Assembly: GCF_000355675.1 (NCBI RefSeq)
Contig: NC_020888.1
Coordinates: forward strand, 2,250,883-2,314,882
Direction: 5' to 3'
DNA: 64,000 nt
DNA from: Thalassolituus oleivorans MIL-1
GTDB lineage: Bacteria; Pseudomonadota; Gammaproteobacteria; Pseudomonadales; Oceanobacteraceae
The notes under the pieces were generated by a model that saw only the letters and a program-made list of their open reading frames with translations, ran no database searches and was not told the origin of the DNA. A program made the translations under genes and the position numbers. Below are positions 1 to 9,912 of the stretch, one piece after another; the stretch's first letter is position 1, and every line of letters starts with the position of its first letter.

Positions 1-159
1 TGTTGTGAGAGTGGCCGACTCACCGGTAGTTCCCATAGCAACGATGGAATCAGTACCTTCGTTTATATGGAAATCCACCAGGCGATCGAGACTTTGCCAG
101 TCTACTTGGCCGTCGGCATGCATAGGGGTAACCAACGCAACAATACTGCCGGTAATCAT
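1..159 (-). CDS. dapA: 4-hydroxy-tetrahydrodipicolinate synthase, N-terminal part
   Basis: Partial gene: only the first 53 codons lie in the window and the rest continues to the left. The translation begins [20 protein letters not shown] and includes the GTTGESATL segment, whose Thr-Thr pair belongs to the active site of DapA, the enzyme that condenses pyruvate with aspartate semialdehyde in lysine and diaminopimelate synthesis. The ATG at 157-159 follows a GGGAG ribosome binding site about 10 nt upstream. perM lies upstream in the same direction, as in Pseudomonas-type genomes. Identity is clear although short. Confidence 0.93.
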   Translation of the reverse strand, partial: MITGSIVALVTPMHADGQVDWQSLDRLVDFHINEGTDSIVAMGTTGESATLTT

Positions 160-252
160 GAAACACTACTCCCAATAAAAAGGGTCGCGATGAGCGAAAA
201 ATTCAGAGGCGCAATACTACTGGCGCAACCATTATGTGACAAGTCAGTTACT

Positions 253-1317
253 CTATACTGGCGCGTTCGTTGTGCCCGCGGGCCAAGCTCGTATCACCGC
301 TTTGAATAAAGTTGCTAGGGGGATGGCAAAAAAGACACCCCAGAATCCCCAAAGGCCACCAAAAACAAGAACGGCGACAATAATCGCGACCGGATGCAAA
401 TTTACCACCTCTGAAAATAGCAAAGGCACTAGCACGTTACCATCCAAACCTTGGATGATGGCATACACAGTGAGTAGATAAATAAAATCATTGGTCCACC
501 CCCACTGCACATAACCAACAAGCGCAATAGGCACCGTGATCACTGCCGCACCAATATATGGAATCAATACCGACAAGCCGACGCCAATCGCCAAAAGTGC
601 TGCATAGTTGATTCCCATAATGACAAACGCTACATAACTCACGCCACCAACAATAATGATTTCAACCGCTTTACCGCGGATGTAATTTGCAATTTGCACA
701 TCCATTTCTGCCCAAACGTTATTCAATAAATTGCGCTTGGTTGGCAAAAAGGCGGTACACCACTGAACGATTTTGGTGGAATCTTTCAGCAAGAAGAAAA
801 CTAAAATCGGTACTAAAACGCAGTATATGAGTAGCCCCATAACACCAGTAATACCCGATACCGAGAAGGTCAGCGCCAACTGTCCAATCGAAGCTATTTC
901 ATCACGAATTTGCTGCGTCCAAAGCTTAACCTGCTCTACCGTTACTAAATCAGGATATTTCTCTGGCAACAACATCATCAACTCTTGCCCTTTCGTTGCC
1001 ATGCGCGGCAATTCATAAAAGAACTGAGTCGTTTGTTTCCAAGTGGCGGGCAAAATAATCAACAGCAGCGTCAGCAAAATTGACAAGAACAGCAGGAATA
1101 CCACCACAGTGGCCGATAAGTGCCCTAGACCAAGACCCTTAAAGAAGTTCATAGCGCCCTGAAGAAGATAAGCCACGACCATCGCCGTTAAAAACGGCGC
1201 CAGCACCGAACCCAAGGCCATAATTAGGAGCAGCAAACCGCCGATAATGAAAAGCAACAACAAGGCTTCTTCATCAGAGAAATAGCGATCAATCCAGCCG
1301 CGAACGACCTTCAGCAT
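253..1317 (-). CDS. perM: PerM-like AI-2E family transporter
   Basis: A 354-residue integral membrane protein of the AI-2E/PerM family, the usual length. Hydrophobic helices sit near residues 20-85, a soluble amphipathic stretch near 90-150, and a second block of helices from about 155 to the C-terminus. The C-terminal part has the family-typical IPYIGAAV and GLDGNVLVPLL segments. The substrate is not known; family members have been linked to autoinducer-2 export or to Na+/H+ antiport. The start lies 2 nt after the tusA stop and its GGGAG site is inside the end of tusA, so the two are probably co-transcribed and translationally coupled. Confidence 0.88.
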   Translation of the reverse strand: MLKVVRGWIDRYFSDEEALLLLFIIGGLLLLIMALGSVLAPFLTAMVVAYLLQGAMNFFKGLGLGHLSATVVVFLLFLSILLTLLLIILPATWKQTTQFFYELPRMATKGQELMMLLPEKYPDLVTVEQVKLWTQQIRDEIASIGQLALTFSVSGITGVMGLLIYCVLVPILVFFLLKDSTKIVQWCTAFLPTKRNLLNNVWAEMDVQIANYIRGKAVEIIIVGGVSYVAFVIMGINYAALLAIGVGLSVLIPYIGAAVITVPIALVGYVQWGWTNDFIYLLTVYAIIQGLDGNVLVPLLFSEVVNLHPVAIIVAVLVFGGLWGFWGVFFAIPLATLFKAVIRAWPAGTTNAPV

Positions 1318-1319
1318 AG

Positions 1320-1562
1320 TTAAGCTCCCTTCTTAATCCAAAATTCATAACGGCCATCAACATCAGTTGCAGCCAATAGTTCGTGCGTACTCAACTGCAA
1401 GAATCGCGGAATATCACGCCAACTGCCAGAATCTGTAGCAATGACATGCAGCACGTCCCCCACCGAAAGATTACGCAGAGCCAGCTTTGTTTTTAATAAC
1501 GGCATAGGACACATTAACTCGCTAGCATCCAATTGAGCAGCAGACGCGATAGAATTAGACAC
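1320..1562 (-). CDS. tusA: TusA-family sulfur carrier protein
   Basis: A small protein with the conserved CPMP motif (Cys18 by this start), in which the cysteine carries a persulfide. TusA proteins relay sulfur for tRNA thiolation and other pathways. The family signature LDASELMCPMPLLKTK is followed by the usual fold. I prefer the GTG at 1560-1562, which has an AAGG site 7 nt upstream and gives 80 residues, close to family length. An ATG at 1595 would add 11 residues. It lies directly upstream of perM and is divergent from bepA. Confidence 0.85.
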   Translation of the reverse strand: MSNSIASAAQLDASELMCPMPLLKTKLALRNLSVGDVLHVIATDSGSWRDIPRFLQLSTHELLAATDVDGRYEFWIKKGA

Positions 1563-1672
1563 CTTTACCACCTTTTGCCAAACTGGGCTGTGCATTATAC
1601 GGAAGTGCCGCCAGAGCGCTATGCACGTTACTGTCCGAACGCGATATTCTATGCGAACTCTTACTAAGGTTT

Positions 1673-3145
1673 GTGTCTAACCAACGTATCATTTTTAGGA
1701 ACGACTTCTTGAATGTTCGAACGATCAGTCTGATCGCAGGTTTGCTAATGGGTTCCTCTGTCAGTTTTGCCGACAGCGAACTTCCGGCACTAGGCGACCG
1801 AGCGTCTGGCTATGTCTCCATGCAACAAGAACACGACCTTGGGCGCTTATGGTTAAGGCAGCTTCGTTCCCAAGTTTCCAGTTTAGACGACCCCTTAGTA
1901 CTCACCTACTTCGAAGATCTGATATATCGCCTAGTTCCACACAGCGAACTGCGAGAAATGGATTTGGAATTCATTGTCGTCGATAGCCCCGAATTAAACG
2001 CCTTCGCTGTGCCTGGTGGCATCATCGGCATTAATGACGGTATCTTTTTGTACGCTAATGACACCGACGAACTTGCCGCGGTGCTTGCACACGAACTGGC
2101 TCACTTAAGTCAGCGCCATTTCTCCCGGCAGATCGAAAATGCCGAGCGTCGTGACCCCATCGCTCTAGCAACGCTACTGGCGAGTATTTTATTAATCGCC
2201 ACCAATAATCCCGATGCAGGCTTTGCCGGATTAGTGACAAGTCAGGCCGCCAGCATACACAACCAGCTAGCGTATAGTCGTGATTTTGAGCGCGAGGCCG
2301 ATCGCTTAGGTATGCTGACCTTAGCAGGAGCAGAGTTAGATCCTCAAGCAATGCCAAGCATGTTCGAAGCCATGTTGAACGCCAACCGCTACCGCGAAGC
2401 CCCGCCCGAGTTTTTACTGACTCACCCAATTACCTCTAGTCGTGTTGCTGATGCTGCCAACCGTGCTGAACAATACCCAGCGAGACCACGCTTAGCCAGC
2501 TTCGAATTTAGCGTGTTACGCAATGATGCTCGCCGCCGTTACCAACTAAAAGATAGCAAGGCAGAAGAACAATTTATTCAAGAACTAAGCAGAACAACCG
2601 GTGTTAAAAACGCGGCTTTGCATTACAACCTCGCCAATATCTACCTCAACAACCGTGATCCAGACAAGGGCCTAGCTCAGATTGAGCAAATAGAATCCCC
2701 TTGGCGCCAACATAGTGCGACCATAGCACTAGAAGCACGCCTGCTCGCACTCAATGGCAATAATGATCAAGCCATCAAAGTATTAAACGATGCTCTGCGC
2801 CTGAATCCCAATGATCGAATTTTAGTAAAACCGTATGCACCATTACTGGTGGAGGCTGGGCGCGCAACCGAAGCCAGCCAATTGTTACGTAAGCAAACCG
2901 AACTCTACCCAACCGAACCAAGTGCATGGCAGCAGTTGAGTAACGTAGCCTACAAGGCTAATCAACCGATTGTTGCGCATCGCGCTTTGGCTGAATATTT
3001 GTACTTTAGCGGGCAACGCAGCAACGCGTTAAAACAAATGGATGTGGCGCTGTTAGAAGCGCGTAAACGTCATGATTTTTATCAGGAGGCAGCGCTCAAA
3101 GAACGCTTAAAAGCAATGACCGAGAGTCCCACATCACTGCAATAA
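1673..3145 (+). CDS. bepA: BepA-like periplasmic M48 metalloprotease with TPR domain
   Basis: A 490-residue protein with an N-terminal signal peptide (hydrophobic residues about 16-33, cleavage after SFA), an M48 peptidase domain with the zinc motif HELAH at 140-144 and the downstream glutamate in FEREADRLGM, then TPR repeats from about 300 to the end. BepA/YfgC acts in the periplasm in assembly of LptD and degradation of stalled outer-membrane proteins. The start is a GTG, and no in-frame ATG precedes the signal peptide core. It is divergent from tusA. The TPR part contains the repeat-like NPNDRILVKPYAPLLVEAGR. Confidence 0.88.
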   Translation: MSNQRIIFRNDFLNVRTISLIAGLLMGSSVSFADSELPALGDRASGYVSMQQEHDLGRLWLRQLRSQVSSLDDPLVLTYFEDLIYRLVPHSELREMDLEFIVVDSPELNAFAVPGGIIGINDGIFLYANDTDELAAVLAHELAHLSQRHFSRQIENAERRDPIALATLLASILLIATNNPDAGFAGLVTSQAASIHNQLAYSRDFEREADRLGMLTLAGAELDPQAMPSMFEAMLNANRYREAPPEFLLTHPITSSRVADAANRAEQYPARPRLASFEFSVLRNDARRRYQLKDSKAEEQFIQELSRTTGVKNAALHYNLANIYLNNRDPDKGLAQIEQIESPWRQHSATIALEARLLALNGNNDQAIKVLNDALRLNPNDRILVKPYAPLLVEAGRATEASQLLRKQTELYPTEPSAWQQLSNVAYKANQPIVAHRALAEYLYFSGQRSNALKQMDVALLEARKRHDFYQEAALKERLKAMTESPTSLQ

Positions 3146-3187
3146 TTGCACTGAGGATGCACAACTCTCAACCAAAAGGAAAAGCGA

Positions 3188-4228
3188 TCAGACCACAGGT
3201 ACTGGATTAAACTGCAACATACGTTGCAAGCTGACCACTGCCTGCTGGCGCAGCGTCTCTTCGATAATGATTTCTTGATCGTGATTTTTTAATACATCAC
3301 GAATATTTTCTAAACCGTTCATTGCCATCCAAGGACAATGAGCGCAGCTACGGCATGTTGCTCCATTGCCCGCTGTTGGCGCTTCGATTAACAATTTATC
3401 CGGAGCGGCCTGCTGCATTTTATAAAAAATAGCTTTATCAGTCGCAACGATCAAAGTGTCATTTGGCAGATTCTTAGCTGCGGCAATCAACTGACTAGTT
3501 GAACCAACAACATCGGCCATCTGCACCACTGCTTTTGGTGACTCTGGGTGAACTAAAATGGCGGCATTAGCATGAACGCGTTTTAGATCTTCCAAAGCCC
3601 TAGCTTTGAATTCGTCATGTACAATACAAGCGCTATCCCAAAGCAACATATCGGCGCCGGTTTCACGGGCGACATAATCACCTAAGTGTTTATCAGGCGC
3701 CCATATTAATTTCTCGCCTTGGTCTTTTAGGTGATTAACGACATCCAATGCAATGCTAGAGGTCACTACCCAATCAGCACGCGCTTTCACTGCTGCCGAT
3801 GTATTGGCATACACTACGACGGTACGATCTGGGTGCTGATCGCAAAACGCAGAAAATTCCTCAACCGGACAGCCAATATCAAGAGAACAAGTAGCCTCAA
3901 GAGTTGGCATTAATACGCGCTTCTCTGGGCTTAAAATTTTTGCAGTCTCCCCCATAAAACGCACACCAGCAACCAACAATGTGCTGGCGGGATGATGAGC
4001 ACCGAATCGTGCCATTTCAAGAGAATCTGATACGCAACCACCAGTTGCTTCTGCCAAGGCTTGAATTTCAGGATCTGTATAGTAATGAGCGACGATCACG
4101 GCATCTTCTTTTACTAACAATTCACGGATTTCTTCAATTAAGGCGTCACGATACGCTGGGTCCATATCACCAGAAGGTTTCGCCCAAAAATCGCGGACAA
4201 TCAATTGTTCATTAGTAACAACAGACAT
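3188..4228 (-). CDS. nadA: Quinolinate synthase A
   Basis: A 346-residue iron-sulfur enzyme that condenses iminoaspartate with dihydroxyacetone phosphate to give quinolinate, in NAD synthesis. Visible signatures are [22 protein letters not shown] near residue 45, the three probable [4Fe-4S] ligand cysteines in [14 protein letters not shown] and [10 protein letters not shown], and the [12 protein letters not shown] segment. The length matches the family. It converges with bepA and lies downstream of the tRNA-Lys pair on the same strand, with a hairpin terminator between them, so it probably has its own promoter in 4229-4348. Confidence 0.96.
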   Translation of the reverse strand: MSVVTNEQLIVRDFWAKPSGDMDPAYRDALIEEIRELLVKEDAVIVAHYYTDPEIQALAEATGGCVSDSLEMARFGAHHPASTLLVAGVRFMGETAKILSPEKRVLMPTLEATCSLDIGCPVEEFSAFCDQHPDRTVVVYANTSAAVKARADWVVTSSIALDVVNHLKDQGEKLIWAPDKHLGDYVARETGADMLLWDSACIVHDEFKARALEDLKRVHANAAILVHPESPKAVVQMADVVGSTSQLIAAAKNLPNDTLIVATDKAIFYKMQQAAPDKLLIEAPTAGNGATCRSCAHCPWMAMNGLENIRDVLKNHDQEIIIEETLRQQAVVSLQRMLQFNPVPVV

Positions 4229-4341
4229 AATGCTCTCGTATCATTAAACTCAATATCTCAGCAAAACATGACGCTGAGGTAGGCCGTCGCATTTTATCAC
4301 AACACTGTTTTAAACAAATAAAAGCGAGGGGTAGTACAAAT

Positions 4342-4373
4342 AAAAAAAGGGGAGAAAGTAAACTTTCTCCCCC
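4342..4373 (-). terminator. Rho-independent terminator downstream of tRNA-Lys
   Basis: A ten-base-pair stem (4349-4358 with 4363-4372, GGGGAGAAAG paired to CTTTCTCCCC) with a 4-nt loop. Read on the minus strand it is followed by seven T residues (complement of 4342-4348). It sits just 3' of the tRNA-Lys gene and would end that transcript before nadA. Confidence 0.8.
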
Positions 4374-4384
4374 TTTAGAATAAG

Positions 4385-4460
4385 TGGTGGGTCGTGCTGG
4401 ATTCGAACCAGCGACCAATTGGTTAAAAGCCAACTGCTCTACCAACTGAGCTAACGACCC
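4385..4460 (-). tRNA. tRNA-Lys (anticodon TTT), copy 1
   Basis: A 76-nt cloverleaf starting GGGTCGTTAGCTCAGTTGG, with anticodon loop CTTTTAA (anticodon TTT), the T-arm GGTTCGAATCC and an encoded CCA end. The acceptor stem GGGTCGT/ACGACCC is fully paired. The sequence is identical to the copy at 4556-4631. Confidence 0.97.
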
Positions 4461-4555
4461 TTAGCTGCTGTGCATCTTAACAAAATAAATTAAAAGATCA
4501 ACAAATTCAGCAACTTAGATCTTCCTTTTCCCTAATTATCCGCAGAGGATAATAG

Positions 4556-4631
4556 TGGTGGGTCGTGCTGGATTCGAACCAGCGACCAATTGGTTAAAAG
4601 CCAACTGCTCTACCAACTGAGCTAACGACCC
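4556..4631 (-). tRNA. tRNA-Lys (anticodon TTT), copy 2
   Basis: Identical over all 76 nt to the copy at 4385-4460, including the encoded CCA. The 95-nt spacer has no obvious terminator, so both are likely cut from one precursor and ended by the hairpin at 4342-4373. Placement downstream of the tol-pal operon is also seen in pseudomonads. Confidence 0.97.
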
Positions 4632-4773
4632 GGAAGAGGCGCATATAATACTTAATTTTTAGAAACCCGCAAGACTTTTTTTAAAAAAAGTTTCACTATC
4701 AGGGACTTAGGTAAGGAATTACGGGGAATTCAAAGGGGCGATCGTCGAATAAATCGCCCAAAAACACTGGGAT

Positions 4774-5589
4774 TTATGGCGCTTTCTGGCCAATTTTACC
4801 TAAATAAGACTTAGCTAACGACACAGTACCATCAGCTTTTCCAGCATAACGATCAATCACTTGCTGTAGCCACATACGGGCCTGCTGATCATCACCTTTA
4901 CGATGCATCGTTACCCCAAGCTTATAAGCCGCATCAGCCGCCTTGGCACTATCAGGAAAATCACCAATCACGGTGCGAAAACGCTCTGCCGCACGATCAA
5001 GTTGGCCATCCACCAGATTCACCTCACCCGACCAATATCGAGCGTTTGGCACTAAAGGATCGCTAGGATACTGACTGACGAAGGTATCAAACGCAGCACC
5101 AGCCTCTGAGAACTTCTTTTCACGCACCAGTGTCATCGCAGCCTTGTAAGCATCACCAGGCGCGACGCTTGGCGTTGAGGACGCGACATTTGAGCCACTA
5201 GTGGCGACGACTTTAGGCACATCGTCAATAACGGGTTCTGCAACCATCAGGGCAGCAATACGACGATCAAGATCTAAATAACGATCTTGCTGCTCTTGCT
5301 GAATGGTTTGAATTTGATTGTCTTGCTCTTCTACTCGACCACGCAACATCGCGATCTCCTCCTGCATTTGCTCTATTTGAGTCAGCAGTTCGGAAACGAG
5401 AGTGTTATCTGCTGCTGGAGCGGCAACGGATTGAGTTATGGAAGGAGAAAAGTTTCTTTGAGTAGTATCGACAGGGGTTGAACTAGCAGGTGCTACCACA
5501 CGGGTAGCACCAACTGAAACCCAGTCGTCATCAGCGCTTGCGGCGGCCGCAACAGCGACCAGCGCCAGTGTGAGGACTGTTTTATTCAT
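4774..5589 (-). CDS. cpoB: Cell division coordinator CpoB (YbgF), TolA-binding TPR protein
   Basis: A 271-residue periplasmic protein: signal peptide (residues 1-19, cleaved after AAASA), a coiled-coil trimerisation segment around 65-112 (LLTQIEQMQEEIAMLRGRVE), a low-complexity linker, and C-terminal TPR repeats from about 148 containing the DAYKAAMTLVREKKFSEAGA signature. CpoB links the Tol-Pal machine with peptidoglycan synthase PBP1B during division. It starts by a TAATG overlap with the pal stop and closes the tol-pal operon. Confidence 0.93.
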   Translation of the reverse strand: MNKTVLTLALVAVAAAASADDDWVSVGATRVVAPASSTPVDTTQRNFSPSITQSVAAPAADNTLVSELLTQIEQMQEEIAMLRGRVEEQDNQIQTIQQEQQDRYLDLDRRIAALMVAEPVIDDVPKVVATSGSNVASSTPSVAPGDAYKAAMTLVREKKFSEAGAAFDTFVSQYPSDPLVPNARYWSGEVNLVDGQLDRAAERFRTVIGDFPDSAKAADAAYKLGVTMHRKGDDQQARMWLQQVIDRYAGKADGTVSLAKSYLGKIGQKAP

Positions 5590-6152
5590 TAACGGCTCTG
5601 GTATTTCACTTCAACGCGACGGTTTTTAGACCAGCTCTTGTCGTCATGACCCATCATTGCTGGGCGCTCTTCACCAAAGCTAACAACTTCTAATTGACCA
5701 GCAGCAGCGCCATTAGCCAATAAATAACGACGTACAGCCATTGCACGACGCTCGCCAAGAGCTAGGTTGTATTCAACAGTACCGCGCTCATCAGCGTGAC
5801 CTTCTAATACAACGCGAGCTGACTTATTAGCGGCTAAATACGCTGCGTGTGCAGACAATGCTGCTTTGCTATCGCTTTTGATCGTGGTTTGATCGAAATC
5901 GAAGTAGAAAACAGTCATTTCCATTAACTTAGCTTGTGCAGCATTTGCTTCTGCTTGCAAAGCTTCGCCACTGAGAGAAGCTGTTTCAACACCACGAGTT
6001 GCTGCGTCATCAGCCGCTTCGTTCGCTTGTTGTTCAGTCGCAGTCATTGAAGAACCCGCGCCTTCTTCCATGTCACCTTTGCTTGCGCAAGCAGTAACCA
6101 AAAGAGCGCCAAAGGCCAAACCCAAAGCTTTATATAGTGCTGTTGTTTGCAT
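5589..6152 (-). CDS. pal: Peptidoglycan-associated lipoprotein Pal
   Basis: A 187-residue lipoprotein with lipobox LVTAC (Cys22) and a C-terminal OmpA-like domain with YFDFDQTTIKSDSK and the peptidoglycan-binding signature LEGHADERGTVEYNLALGE followed by RRV. Pal anchors the outer membrane to the cell wall and binds TolB. Ser follows one residue after Cys (C-A-S), not Asp, so outer-membrane sorting is expected. It lies 33 nt downstream of tolB. Confidence 0.97.
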   Translation of the reverse strand: MQTTALYKALGLAFGALLVTACASKGDMEEGAGSSMTATEQQANEAADDAATRGVETASLSGEALQAEANAAQAKLMEMTVFYFDFDQTTIKSDSKAALSAHAAYLAANKSARVVLEGHADERGTVEYNLALGERRAMAVRRYLLANGAAAGQLEVVSFGEERPAMMGHDDKSWSKNRRVEVKYQSR

Positions 6153-6185
6153 AACAGTTTTCCCAATCGAGTAGTTAAGAGGAGA

Positions 6186-7466
6186 TTATTTTAAAATGGG
6201 TGACCACGCTGGTTCCCGAACGTCACCATATTTTGACGGAAGGCGAAATTTAACTTCTCCATCCACGGATACAGCGGCCAGAATACTGCGGTCTGATTCA
6301 CTTGCGGCATAAATTACCATACTTCCGTTAGGTGCAACACTAGGTGATTCATCCAAATTTGTATCTGTCGTTAATATTCTTACCGTTCCCGTTTCTAAAT
6401 CTTGGGAAGCGATATGAAATGAGTCGCCATTACCATGCACAAATACCATTTTGCGACCGTCTGCAGTCACTCGTGCACGTGCATTGTAACTGCCTTCGAA
6501 GGTAATCCGTTCAACCGACTGGTCTTTAGTGTCCAGTTTGTAAATCTGTGGACCTCCCGCTCGACTGGACGTAAATACAATATGGCGTCCATCGGCTAAC
6601 CATTGTGGCTCAGTATCAATACCGTAATGGCTCGTCATACGAGTTGCCTTACGGGTGTTCAAATCCATGACGTAAATATCCGGATTACCAAGCTTCGACT
6701 GAACAAAGGCTAATTTAGTTCCATCAGGTGAAAATGATGGCGCACTATTCGATCCGCTGAAAGCGACGACTTTTTCGCGCTTACCTGTGGCTAACTCTTG
6801 GAAGTAAATTTCACTACGCCCATTTTCAAACGAGACATACGCCACTTTTTTACCATCAGGTGACCAAGCAGGAGAAATAATCGGCTGCTTAGATTTAAAA
6901 ATTAGCTGTTCGCGCGCCCCGTCAGCATCAGCAAAGTTCAAATTAAAGGCGGTACGCTCACGATTGGTCGTGACATAAACTAATTTCGTAGAGAAAACGC
7001 CCGGCACACCCGTTAAGCGCTTGAAAATATAATCACTGATGTAATGGCCTAAATCACGTAGCTGACCAGCCGTAGCCTTCACACGGTGACGCAGCAATTC
7101 AATTTTCTGATGAACATCAAGTACATGGAATTCGATGGCGTACCCGCCTTCGGCTGCCGTCACACGTCCAATCACCACAAAATCTTGTTTCAAACGCGAC
7201 CAATCTGCATAGATAACATCAGCAACTTCTGTTGGCTGACTAATCATGTAGGCGCTAGATAAGGTTTTAAAATAGCCCGAGCTGGCCAAATCATTGGTGA
7301 CGATTTGACTGATATTTTCGGGTAATGCAATCGCACCGGTCCATTCGAAAGGCACAACAGCAATCGGAATTGCACTTTGCTTACCTTGAGTTACCTCAAT
7401 CACTAACTCAGCTCGTGCCGTGCTCATCACAAATAAAAACAACAACCAACTATAGCGCTTTACCAC
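6186..7466 (-). CDS. tolB: Tol-Pal system beta-propeller protein TolB
   Basis: A 426-residue periplasmic protein with a signal peptide (residues 1-19, cleaved after ARA), an N-terminal domain up to about 160, and a six-bladed propeller built of [10 protein letters not shown]-like WD40/PD40 repeats. TolB binds Pal and TolA. Its start overlaps the tolA stop by 7 nt, which indicates translational coupling. Length is close to that of other TolB proteins. Confidence 0.97.
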   Translation of the reverse strand: MVKRYSWLLFLFVMSTARAELVIEVTQGKQSAIPIAVVPFEWTGAIALPENISQIVTNDLASSGYFKTLSSAYMISQPTEVADVIYADWSRLKQDFVVIGRVTAAEGGYAIEFHVLDVHQKIELLRHRVKATAGQLRDLGHYISDYIFKRLTGVPGVFSTKLVYVTTNRERTAFNLNFADADGAREQLIFKSKQPIISPAWSPDGKKVAYVSFENGRSEIYFQELATGKREKVVAFSGSNSAPSFSPDGTKLAFVQSKLGNPDIYVMDLNTRKATRMTSHYGIDTEPQWLADGRHIVFTSSRAGGPQIYKLDTKDQSVERITFEGSYNARARVTADGRKMVFVHGNGDSFHIASQDLETGTVRILTTDTNLDESPSVAPNGSMVIYAASESDRSILAAVSVDGEVKFRLPSKYGDVREPAWSPILK

Positions 7467-8317
7467 GATGCATTCTCCGGTCTAAATTTCATTGTAAATG
7501 TACGGAAGTTCTGTTCAAAAACTCGAATATCTTGCGGCACAGGTAGTGGCGACGCTTTATATATCGCCTGCTCTACCGAACGGTCCAGCGCCGCATTACC
7601 GCTGCCCTTAACCACTTGCGCTTGTATAACCTGCCCAGTTGGTACTAGAACTAACTTCATAACCACTTCTTGATCAGGCTGAACCGCTGGAGGGTATTGC
7701 CAGACAGATTCGATTTTTAAACGAATCTGAGTTTGGCTGTCCGCAGCAATTTGTTTCGATCTTTCAATATCGGCAGCCTTTTTAGCAGCGGCTTCTTGCC
7801 GAGCCATTTCTGCTGAGGCTTCTTCTAGCGCCATTTGCTCTAGTAAAGCCTGCTCGGCTGCTGCCTGAGCTGCTTTTTCGCGCTGCGCTTGCTCTTTTGC
7901 GGATTTTTCTTTCGCCGCCTTCTCTTTAAGCGTTGCTTCTTTTGCTAGCTTTTCTTTATTTGCTTTGTCTTTCGCAGCTTTATCGGCTTTCTCTTTGTTG
8001 GCCTTTTCTTTTGCGGCCTTTTCCTTAGCTGCTTTTTCTTGAGCTGCTTTCGCCGCTTTTTCTTTTGCAGCTTTCTCTCGGGCTAATTTTTCGCGCTTAG
8101 CCTTATCATCCCTTTTCTTCTGCTGTTCTTTCTCACGCTGCTTTACTGCCTGATTTTCGGTCTGTACGACATTGGCAATAAGATGCTGAGGAACAGGCTC
8201 TGGCATATGCGGCTCGCTGCGTCGCCATTCAGCCACCAGCAAGAATGCTGCAAAAGCATGAATCAATACGGCGGCAACAACGGGCAGATGATAGCTGTTC
8301 GGACTTTTCCAGCTCAT
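7460..8317 (-). CDS. tolA: TolA inner-membrane energy transducer
   Basis: A 285-residue protein with one N-terminal transmembrane helix (about residues 13-30), a long Lys/Ala/Glu-rich helical domain (about 60-180, repeats of AKEKAAKEK and AKDKANKEK) that spans the periplasm, and a C-terminal globular domain with [28 protein letters not shown]. TolA uses the proton-motive force through TolQR to reach TolB and Pal. The repeat domain is strongly biased in composition, so its length may vary between strains. Confidence 0.95.
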   Translation of the reverse strand: MSWKSPNSYHLPVVAAVLIHAFAAFLLVAEWRRSEPHMPEPVPQHLIANVVQTENQAVKQREKEQQKKRDDKAKREKLAREKAAKEKAAKAAQEKAAKEKAAKEKANKEKADKAAKDKANKEKLAKEATLKEKAAKEKSAKEQAQREKAAQAAAEQALLEQMALEEASAEMARQEAAAKKAADIERSKQIAADSQTQIRLKIESVWQYPPAVQPDQEVVMKLVLVPTGQVIQAQVVKGSGNAALDRSVEQAIYKASPLPVPQDIRVFEQNFRTFTMKFRPENASW

Positions 8318-8318
8318 A

Positions 8319-8765
8319 CTATGGGCGCGCCTGTGGATCTGGCGCTTCAGTAATTAGACCAACGTTATTAATACCCGCCGCTTGCAGCCCTCCCATAAGC
8401 GACACGACACGCCCATAGGGTACTTTTTCATCGCCGCGAATCAATACTCGAGTCGCTGGCGTCGCTTTATGAACTTTGTCGGCATAGCTTGTTACATCAG
8501 CCAATGTCATCGCTTTCGGCGTTGCCTCATCGCGCTCAATAAAATACAAACCACGGTCATTTACCGAAATAATAATGGTGCTGTCGTCTGGATCAATTTC
8601 TGTTGGCGTCGAGTCTACGTCCGGCAAATCAACGGGCACGCTTTGCACCAGCATAGGTGCCGTCACCATAAAAATAATGAGCAACACCAACATGACATCG
8701 ATATAAGGAACAACGTTAATCTCCGCCATTGGGCGGCGTTTTTGTGCAGGCTGCATAGTTTCCAT
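8319..8765 (-). CDS. tolR: TolR/ExbD-type biopolymer transport protein
   Basis: A 148-residue protein with a single transmembrane helix (about residues 20-40) that holds the essential aspartate in [18 protein letters not shown], followed by a periplasmic domain ending in the [16 protein letters not shown] segment. TolR works with TolQ in the proton channel. It overlaps the tolQ stop by 1 nt and ends 1 nt before tolA. Confidence 0.97.
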   Translation of the reverse strand: METMQPAQKRRPMAEINVVPYIDVMLVLLIIFMVTAPMLVQSVPVDLPDVDSTPTEIDPDDSTIIISVNDRGLYFIERDEATPKAMTLADVTSYADKVHKATPATRVLIRGDEKVPYGRVVSLMGGLQAAGINNVGLITEAPDPQARP

Positions 8766-9475
8766 TACGACTTCTCCGCTGCCCCTGCGCGTGCTGATTG
8801 CTGAATCTTATGCAAACGATGGAACAACAATGAAGAAAATTCGTCGCCGAAGGTGTGCAAGTTACTCACCATTTTGTCGACCTGAGATACAAAACGGTTG
8901 TAAAAAATAACGGCTGGAATAGCCGCCAGAAGACCCATAGCGGTTGCTACCAAGGCCTCTGAAATACCAGGAGCAACCGTTGCAATCGTTGCCTGCTTAA
9001 CGCTAGCCAAGCCTTGAAACGAGTGCATAATCCCCCACACAGTGCCGAATAAACCAACATATGGGCTGGTTGAACCAACCGTCGCTAAGAACGAAAGATT
9101 GTTGTCTAAGTTTTCACTTTCACGAGTAATAGCAACACGCATCGCACGCTGCACTCCCGCCATAACAGTCTCTGGATCGCTATTGTTTTGCTTGTGCATT
9201 TTGCCGAATTCTTTTAAACCCACCATAAACACGCTTTCCATCGGACTCGGCACTTCACTTTGCTGACATTCACGATATAACTCGTTGAAATCAACACCCG
9301 ACCAAAAACGCTCTTCAAACTCAAGATTTTGTTGACGGTTAGCAGATAGCAAGCGCGTACGCTGTACAATTACGACCCAGCTAACAACGGAGGCAACCAC
9401 CAGCATTAACATAACGAGCTGGACGACAAAACTTGCGTTCATCACCAGATTAAAAATAGACATCGATTCGTTCAC
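8765..9475 (-). CDS. tolQ: TolQ proton channel subunit
   Basis: A 236-residue MotA/TolQ/ExbB family inner-membrane protein with three helices (about 13-35, 137-160 and 170-195). It has the family segments [19 protein letters not shown] and [20 protein letters not shown]. The start overlaps the ybgC stop by 4 nt (ATGA type). It forms the TolQ5R2 motor that energises TolA. Confidence 0.97.
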   Translation of the reverse strand: MNESMSIFNLVMNASFVVQLVMLMLVVASVVSWVVIVQRTRLLSANRQQNLEFEERFWSGVDFNELYRECQQSEVPSPMESVFMVGLKEFGKMHKQNNSDPETVMAGVQRAMRVAITRESENLDNNLSFLATVGSTSPYVGLFGTVWGIMHSFQGLASVKQATIATVAPGISEALVATAMGLLAAIPAVIFYNRFVSQVDKMVSNLHTFGDEFSSLLFHRLHKIQQSARAGAAEKS

Positions 9476-9912
9476 GACGACTCCTGAGTTGTCACTGTCA
9501 TTGAAATTTGTTGGGCGACATCCTTAGGAATTACCCTAGGACGTCCGTTTTCATCTATACAGGCAATACTGACCGAACCTTCGGCTAACATCTGCTCACT
9601 AGAGGATAACTGGCTCTGGTTATCCGACCGGCGAACAATGCGCTGGTTCAATGTCATACTCGCTTTTCCCAGCGCGGCGACTTCAACCGTCGCGATGATT
9701 TCATCATCCAGCAAAGCTGGCTGACGATATTTCACATTCACTTCGCGCACCACGAAACGAATAGCGTCTCGCATTAATACCTGTTGATCAAATCCGATAT
9801 TACGCAACCACTCGCTACGAGCACGCTCAAAAAACTTAAGGTAATTGGCGTAATAAACAATACCGCCGGCATCTGTATCTTCGATATATACCCGTAACGG
9901 CCATTCAAACAT
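9472..9912 (-). CDS. ybgC: YbgC-type acyl-CoA thioesterase
   Basis: A hotdog-fold 4HBT thioesterase of 146 residues starting [20 protein letters not shown], with the conserved Asp of [21 protein letters not shown]. YbgC proteins hydrolyse short- or long-chain acyl-CoA and sit first in tol-pal operons, perhaps linked with phospholipid handling. I chose the ATG at 9910-9912: it overlaps the ruvB stop by 8 nt, whereas the longer open frame to 9990 would add 26 residues lying inside ruvB. Confidence 0.93.
   Translation of the reverse strand: MFEWPLRVYIEDTDAGGIVYYANYLKFFERARSEWLRNIGFDQQVLMRDAIRFVVREVNVKYRQPALLDDEIIATVEVAALGKASMTLNQRIVRRSDNQSQLSSSEQMLAEGSVSIACIDENGRPRVIPKDVAQQISMTVTTQESS

Noticed and set aside
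4212-4445. 77-residue open frame over the first tRNA-Lys and nadA upstream region
   Set aside because: It is encoded mostly by tRNA sequence and a terminator; no ribosome site or family support.
4385-4631. Integrative element using the tRNA-Lys genes as attachment site
   Set aside because: The two identical copies each have complete sequence, and no integrase gene or direct repeat of a tRNA 3' end is found nearby.
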